Assembly (NCBI GenBank): GCA_037043015.1
Contig: CM073321.1
Location: 12,408,001-12,472,000 of the forward strand
Reading direction: 5' to 3'
DNA from: Bryum argenteum
Lineage: Eukaryota; Streptophyta; Bryopsida; Bryales; Bryaceae
DNA: 64,000 bases
Made by a program: the position numbers and the translations under genes. A model generated the notes under the pieces. It saw only the letters and a list, made by a program, of their open reading frames with translations, had not been told where the DNA came from and did no database searches. Below are positions 58,970-64,000 of the stretch, in pieces. The number at the start of each line of letters is the position of its first letter. Position 1 is the first letter of the stretch.

Positions 58970-61900
58970 TTATAAGTCTTGATGTTGCTTCCGCCCCAAT
59001 TCCTCCGTAGGACTCTCGCTGTAGTCGACGGCGTCCTCCCTCGGAGTATCATAAAGATCTCCAACTAGAGATCTTAAACTCTCGTCGTTCGCTGTCGCAA
59101 CAGGCGGAGGTGTTCCGGTGTCCTCTGTTGGAACTACCGCCTCTGCAACCTCTGAGTCAACAACTTGCGCATCATCCATCGTAGCGTCACGATTATCCCC
59201 GCCGCGGGGATGAAGGAGGTAGTTGTCATACTAAGACAACCCCAGCCCACTATCGGGATCCGAAATCGGGATAGCTGCGAGCGAAGCCACTTTCGACCTT
59301 GTCTCTAGATGACCTATATCCACGGCGTACGGGGCACAAGGAGAAGACAGAATGGAATCAAGAGTATCCCCGGGGTGGGAATAACGTGCACCATCAGGAA
59401 CTCGCGCATCAGCAGGTAGCGATTCAGCTGCATCCTAAGCCCATCCGATGGATGTGAACCATCGCACTCCATAGTTGCTCCACAAACCAAATCCGGAAGT
59501 GGTGAGGTGGATTTCCCAGAGTCAGTTGCATTCCCAACTTGGGGAAGGACTACGGCCGACTCCAATTGAGGGGCCGCTGCTGCGTCCACCTCCATGACCG
59601 CAATACGATCCGAAGAAGGTTGTTGAACGAAATTATCCCTGGAGCCGGGTTAATCCCGAGACGGAGGAAGGGAGCATCCTGCAGCCCGCTCCGCATCTGC
59701 GCATGCGAGAGAGGATGAGGGCATTGCTGATGTATCCCCAATCCGGGAATAATCTGTTGACGGTGGGAAGGGGACAGACTTAGCGGCTGACGCAGAATGA
59801 TGGCTCTCATATGTCCGACACCATCTCCACAATTTCCTGTGGGAGCTCAGATAGGCCGCAAGACGATCAGCCTTCTCAGCCTTCTTTTTGGCTACCTCCA
59901 GCTCGCGCCTCGCAACTTCGTCTTCCATCGCCTTCTTACGCTTTTCATCCTGACTATACTTCCATAACTGCTCAGCCTTGATTGGAGCGGCTGTTGCCGG
60001 CGATATCAAGTCCAGGGGCTTGACACAAAGATCCGTTGAGGTAGACTTCACCATCTCCCGCTTGACTGCCGTAAAGGCCTCTTCAAAAAGGATTACCTCA
60101 ACGACCCTCTTGTTCTTATCATCCTCGTCGTTGCCAAGTTCTTTCCAGACGAAGAACCATCGTGCATGTTTCCGGCACCCTCAACGGCTCCATCAAGATG
60201 CACCCGACCTTTGGTCGTCACTCTCTCCCAGCTTGGTTCAGGAGCACAGAGCGATGACCCAACGACTCCTACTGGAGTAGGAATATTAGAAGTGGCAGGA
60301 ACCGAGAGCGCCAGAGTTCAGGGCGTATCCTTGTTCGCGATTTCAACTACGACATTAGCCTCGGAGGAGGGCATCGGATGGTCCCCGCCATCAGAATCGC
60401 TCGAGTCACTTGACTTGTTGGATTGAACCTCGTTGATATCGGCTTCAGAGTCATTGTCCGATGACTACGATGGACTCGGCTCACGAGGAGACATCAAGAT
60501 GTTGTTGTGAAGGGCATCATTGTCCTCGTCATTATATTTTGGGCCTTCGCCTACGATCTCTTGCTCTTTGCCCTCTGCCTCTTCTCCTTGATAAAGGGCG
60601 GCCTCTCAGGCTCCGAGCTTGTACTCCTTGCTTTCTCCCTCATCTCCTTTATCAAGGGCAGCCTCTGAGGCTGTGAGCTAGTGCTCCTCGCCATCTGTTT
60701 CATCTCCTTGATAAAGCGCGGCGTTTGAGACTGTACCCGTCGTCGGGGACTTAGGAACAGATTGAACTAGTTCAACCGCGGATGCGGGCACTACGGCCGT
60801 TATTTAGAGCAATCGCTTGCTGATCACGGAGTCAGACCGCGTTTCTAAACTGACGGCAGGGGCCTGAGCTGACGTCTTACCGATGCCCAGATTGTAAGGG
60901 CAACGGCGATGAACGAAGTCGCGCCAGTCTAACCTTTGCCTCTCCATGGCCACGCTCATGTACTGGTCCTTGTATTGTTAGTCAACCAAACCAATGTACG
61001 AGTGACTCTAAATCTGCATCAAAGAACAACATATATTAATCCTACTTATCAACGACAAATTATCCCTGCAGCGGAGATAACGCAACCAATAAATTTCTTA
61101 ACAAAATATGACATGAGCAGCATTAGCAAAATGGTGTACCAATTATCCCTGAGCGCGAGATAATTGTAGAGCCATACCGATGTAAATGTATTATAAGAGA
61201 AGTACTCACCATAGATGCGACCATGAATTTGGATCCGCTAAAAATTCCCATGGTGGAATCTCCAGCATCGTAGTATTTCTGGATGAGCTCGATGTAGAAC
61301 TCCATCTGCATTTCTGACTCCATTGACATCTATTTGGCCTCATTGTAGAGACCGGTGTTGTGGTAGTACGACACCTCAGCGGCCGTGTATTCTGCAACCA
61401 TGGTTCCACGGAAACCGTCAACCTTTCCATCTCCTTTCTAGAAAAAGAAGAGGAGGTACACTTCATTAGCCAGCTTCTCAGGCTCGGGGAAATTGTATAG
61501 GTGTTCAACTTTTGGTCTTGTAAGTCAATGTCTGCAAGTGGTACTCCGCGAAATATACAAGAACGAGCGCCTTCAGCTTCTCCAACTTCTTGAGAGCCCA
61601 ATTAATAATGAAGACCCAAACCCTAGGAGCAGTGTAGATGGAATTTGAAAGAGATTTCACTTTCTTAAAGAGTTCTGTCAGCATCAACCTCCCACTCTCC
61701 ATGGTCTTACACGTGACAAAATGTGTGTCTCGTAGGTCAAACAAACGAAGCGATATGGCTGATTCCATTAAGATTTTCTTCCATTGCGGGCCCAAGTGGT
61801 TATCCGTGAGATACAAGGTTCTTAGGAACGTAATGTGGTCTTGGAAGTTTGAAAGCTTTCTTCATATCCAAGAAATTCAGGAAGATTGGCTGCACGTACG

Positions 61901-61994
61901 GATATTTCTGCATCATCTCTTTATATGTCTTGCACTTCCCGTGATTCTGCAAACGGGTGGAGAAGTATGACTTGTCCAGGTGGCCAAACAACAT
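58970..61994 (-). pseudogene. Amino-methyltransferase-like transposon protein (copy B), 5' end cut by a CACTA element
   Basis: Minus-strand frames match copy A segment by segment. The 61994-61800 frame (YPYVQPIFLNFLDMKKAFKLPRP) matches the A segment at 41020-41100, and 61816-61505 (RVWVFIINWALKKLEKLKAL) matches VWVWICGC. The segment at 61305-61210 (MEFYIELIQKYYDAGDSTMG with IFSGSKFMVAS) is the motif-I-like region. After an intron, YIGLVD-QYKDQYMSVAMERQ resembles the stretch after motif I in amino-methyltransferases. Then come three acidic repeats (EAALYQGEEAEGKE type, 60740-60580), an S/D-rich acidic patch, and a coiled coil (about 59990-59840; RKKAMEDEVARRELEVAKKK). The frame is cut at 61994-62003 by the CACTA terminus at 62004, so the ParB-like part would be beyond the window. 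Stops and frameshifts make it a pseudogene. Confidence 0.5.
59185..61165. repeat. TTATCCC...GGGATAA palindromes of module copy B
   Basis: Imperfect palindromes with cores TTATCCC and GGGATAA separated by about 6-10 bp occur at about 59190, 59250, 59366, 59630, 59733, 61061 and 61141. The last two lie in the intron after the motif-I-like exon; the others fall between coding frames. Confidence 0.7.
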
Positions 61995-62039
61995 GTTCTA
62001 TGACACTAATAAGAAAGGGTGTCAAATCTAACTAAACGC

Positions 62040-62800
62040 GAATGACTATGCTGTCAATTCTAACTCTGGCTAGTCAAATGCGTATTCAGATCGAAAAAAC
62101 TTAGTCAGCTAAGAGTGTAGTAATAATTTTAGTCATATGTTAGTCATATTTTAGTCATGTTTGTGGTCATATGACTATTCGCAGTCAGATATTTTAGGCA
62201 CCTCGATGAGAATACGGTTGGGGAACGCCAAGAACGTGGTTATTTACGTCCGGGCAGGCATATGACTAGAGTAGTCATCGTCTTGACTACGGTTTCGGGC
62301 AGCGATATGACTACGCATGATTTTCTTGTGGTCATCTAACTACCACAATGGTTTTTTATCTTGGTTCCGACCACTCAGAAGACTAGTTTGTGATTACACT
62401 AAATTCCCACCTGCCTTATGACTACTGTAGTCATAACTTAGTCACCACATCCGTTTGTTTTAATTCGTTTTCTACCATTCATAAGACTAATTTACTGTAT
62501 ATACTAAATTCACACCTGCCTTCTAACTACCGTAGTCATAACTTAGTCATCAGAGTAGTTTTATAAGAAGTGGTTTCCGACCACTCATAAGACTAATTTA
62601 CTGTCTACACTAATTTCCCACCTACCTTATGACTGTTGTAGTCAGAACTTAGTCAAAAGGTAGTTTTTTTTTTTTTTTTTTTTTTTTGCAACCACTCATA
62701 AGGCTAATTTATTGTCTACACTAAATTCCTACCTGCCTTATGACTACGGTAATCATAATTTAGTCAACCTTAGGGTTTTTTTATGCAGTCACTAGTTCAA
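62040..62800. repeat. TAGTCA subterminal repeats, with about 105-bp tandem units
   Basis: GACTAC-GTAGTCATAACTTAGTCA-type modules recur. A larger unit (CACTCATAAGACTAATTTA...CACCTGCCTT) repeats about four times, with CACCTGCC-like anchors at 62409, 62513, 62610 and 62727. A T24 run at 62664-62687 interrupts it. Confidence 0.85.
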
Positions 62801-62936
62801 CAAATATGACTATAATTAGGAGTAAGTCGTTCATACGACAAAACTCAACATGTAGCCGATTCTCATCAAGTACTCGTCCACACTATCTCTTACACTACGC
62901 ATACTACATGACCGTATATACCGACAACGCTTCCTC

Positions 62937-63799
62937 TCACTCCTCTGCATCCTCTTTGGAATCCAGCAAGTTTTGGTGGGCTTCCTCTGTGGTCAATCTC
63001 CTAGCAGTGCTGTGATCATGAGTTTCTACTTCTGCTTCCACGAGTGCGTACAGAGGTCTCAGGCCCTCATACTCTTCGTCTCTACCTAGCCGTAGACTCT
63101 GCGATTCTGGTCTTCCCGCAGCTCTTGACTCCACTCTTGCACCACGTGGCTGTCGGTGTAAAACGACCTTCCATCTACTGTTCTCTTCCTCATGGCAGAA
63201 AAATACTTGTTGTACGTGAAGGGGAAATGCGAAGGAGTTCGCTGAGTATGGAACCAACCAATCAAATCTGAACAATGTGAATCCATATTCATCGGTTTTC
63301 ATTGTAGCACGAGCTCCCCTTCTATTTGCTTGTGCCCACGTATAGTACAACACCACAACTTCAAATTTCCCGTAGTCAACGCTGAGAATTTCGTCCACCC
63401 ACCCCACGTACTCCAGATTTGTTATCCTCATATTGCGGTCATGCGAACTAGCGCGACAAGATTGGAAGAACGTGGCTGCTACTCCGTTGTCACTTGTGGC
63501 CATATCAGCTTCTATTCCACGTACATGGATATGATTTCCATATGCGTACATCGACTTGTATCCCTTTGCCTGGACTGAAGAGGGGGTCAACAACGCTTGG
63601 ATGTCCGCGGAGACATCTGTCCCCGTCGACATATCGTTGGATACAGTATCGAACGATACCACTGATTCAATTGCTGGTGCTGTAAGTTGATGAGGTAATC
63701 TACGCGTTTCTTCCTCTGATGTCAATGGAATATGTTGCGGGCGTCCCTCTCGTCGCTTCATTTCACATGCGTAACGCTTGTAGCAAGCCAGCACTGCGA
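62937..63799 (-). CDS. CACTA transposase C-terminal exon (DUF4216 region)
   Basis: A 285-codon frame preceded by an acceptor (ACGCAG) at 63800. It matches the last exon of the 7.3-12.3 kb transposase: SMYAYGNHIHVRGIEADM-TSDNGVAATF, LEYVGWVDEILSVDYG, and TDEYGFTLFRFDWLV...NSFAFPLHVQQVFF. DUF4216 is a region of plant CACTA transposases of unknown biochemical role. The exon is intact, so this copy may be young. The upstream exons (TNP2 core, DUF4218) would be beyond 64000. The intron upstream already contains TAGTC-type motifs. Confidence 0.85.
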
Positions 63800-64000
63800 C
63801 TGCGTTATTTCACATTAGTCTGTTTTTACAATGACGACTATTTGTAGGCCCCTTCATATGGCCTATGACTATTTGTAGTCGTTTGTTGATGACTGACGTC
63901 GGTTTACAGATTGACGTTTCCTATAGGCCATAACTATTCGTATTCGTTTTAGCAAGCGTACGACTATCCATAGTCAACCGCTTCTAAATTTGCTGACTAT

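Larger units (their letters stand above)
62004..64000 (-). mobile_element. CACTA element, 3' end, inserted in module copy B
   Basis: The plus-strand sequence from 62004 begins CACTAATAAGAAAGGG, a CACTA-type terminus preceded by TGA as a candidate 3-bp target site. From 62040 to 62800 and again from 63830 to 64000, TGACTA/TAGTCA words recur in both orientations, as in CACTA subterminal repeats. The element's DUF4216 exon lies between, on the minus strand. The 5' part is beyond the window. Confidence 0.75.

Overview
The window looks like repeat-dominated nuclear DNA of a plant-lineage eukaryote. Evidence: a plant-type Ty3/gypsy LTR element, CACTA (En/Spm) transposases with DUF4218 and DUF4216 regions, and spliceosomal introns of gt...ag type. 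Most disrupted coding frames are broken by TAG, TGA or TAA codons that C-to-T or G-to-A transitions would explain, as expected for heavily methylated plant transposons. A non-seed streptophyte (bryophyte, lycophyte, fern or charophyte) is my guess, not something the sequence proves. I see no clear host housekeeping gene, rRNA or tRNA.

Layout. 1-6051: a decayed Ty3/gypsy element on the minus strand (LTR 5293-6051, gag, protease, RT, RNase H, integrase, running off the left edge). 7284-12319: a five-exon CACTA transposase on the minus strand. 14168-14448: a 281-bp MITE. 14.4-23.5 kb: AT-rich, gene-free DNA with tandem and inverted repeats. 23730-25389: a five-exon gene for a putative 2OG-Fe(II) dioxygenase of TET/JBP type behind a zinc-finger-like N terminus. 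26.2-28.3 kb: short-motif array and a TIR-bounded element. 29.8-33.2 kb: a spliced Ptta/En-Spm-like gene. 34.8-46.1 kb: a composite region bounded by a 1.85-kb near-identical duplication. It holds a regularly spaced palindrome array, a gene with a ParB-like region and an amino-methyltransferase-like region, and FCP1-like HAD phosphatase genes. 46.5-55.4 kb: a kinase-like pseudogene and two divergent copies of an unknown gene family, with CCGGTCGCC motif clusters. 56.5-62.0 kb: an inverted, diverged copy of the methyltransferase-like/HAD module. 62004-64000: the 3' end of a second CACTA element that appears to have inserted into that module.

The most interesting signal is the ParB-like/methyltransferase-like plus HAD-phosphatase module. 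It occurs in two orientations, and each copy carries its own family of short palindromes: TCAACTCGANTCGAGTTGA in the first and TTATCCC...GGGATAA in the second. The palindromes lie upstream and in apparent introns rather than in coding frames. Other elements in the window show the same design with other motifs (GACCGCCGGTCGCC, GCCGGATTCTAATCCGGC, TGACTAC/GTAGTCA, GTAAAGAA). I read these as element-specific protein-binding sites, by analogy with CACTA subterminal repeats. Palindromic sites beside a ParB-like protein also recall parS, but that link is speculation.
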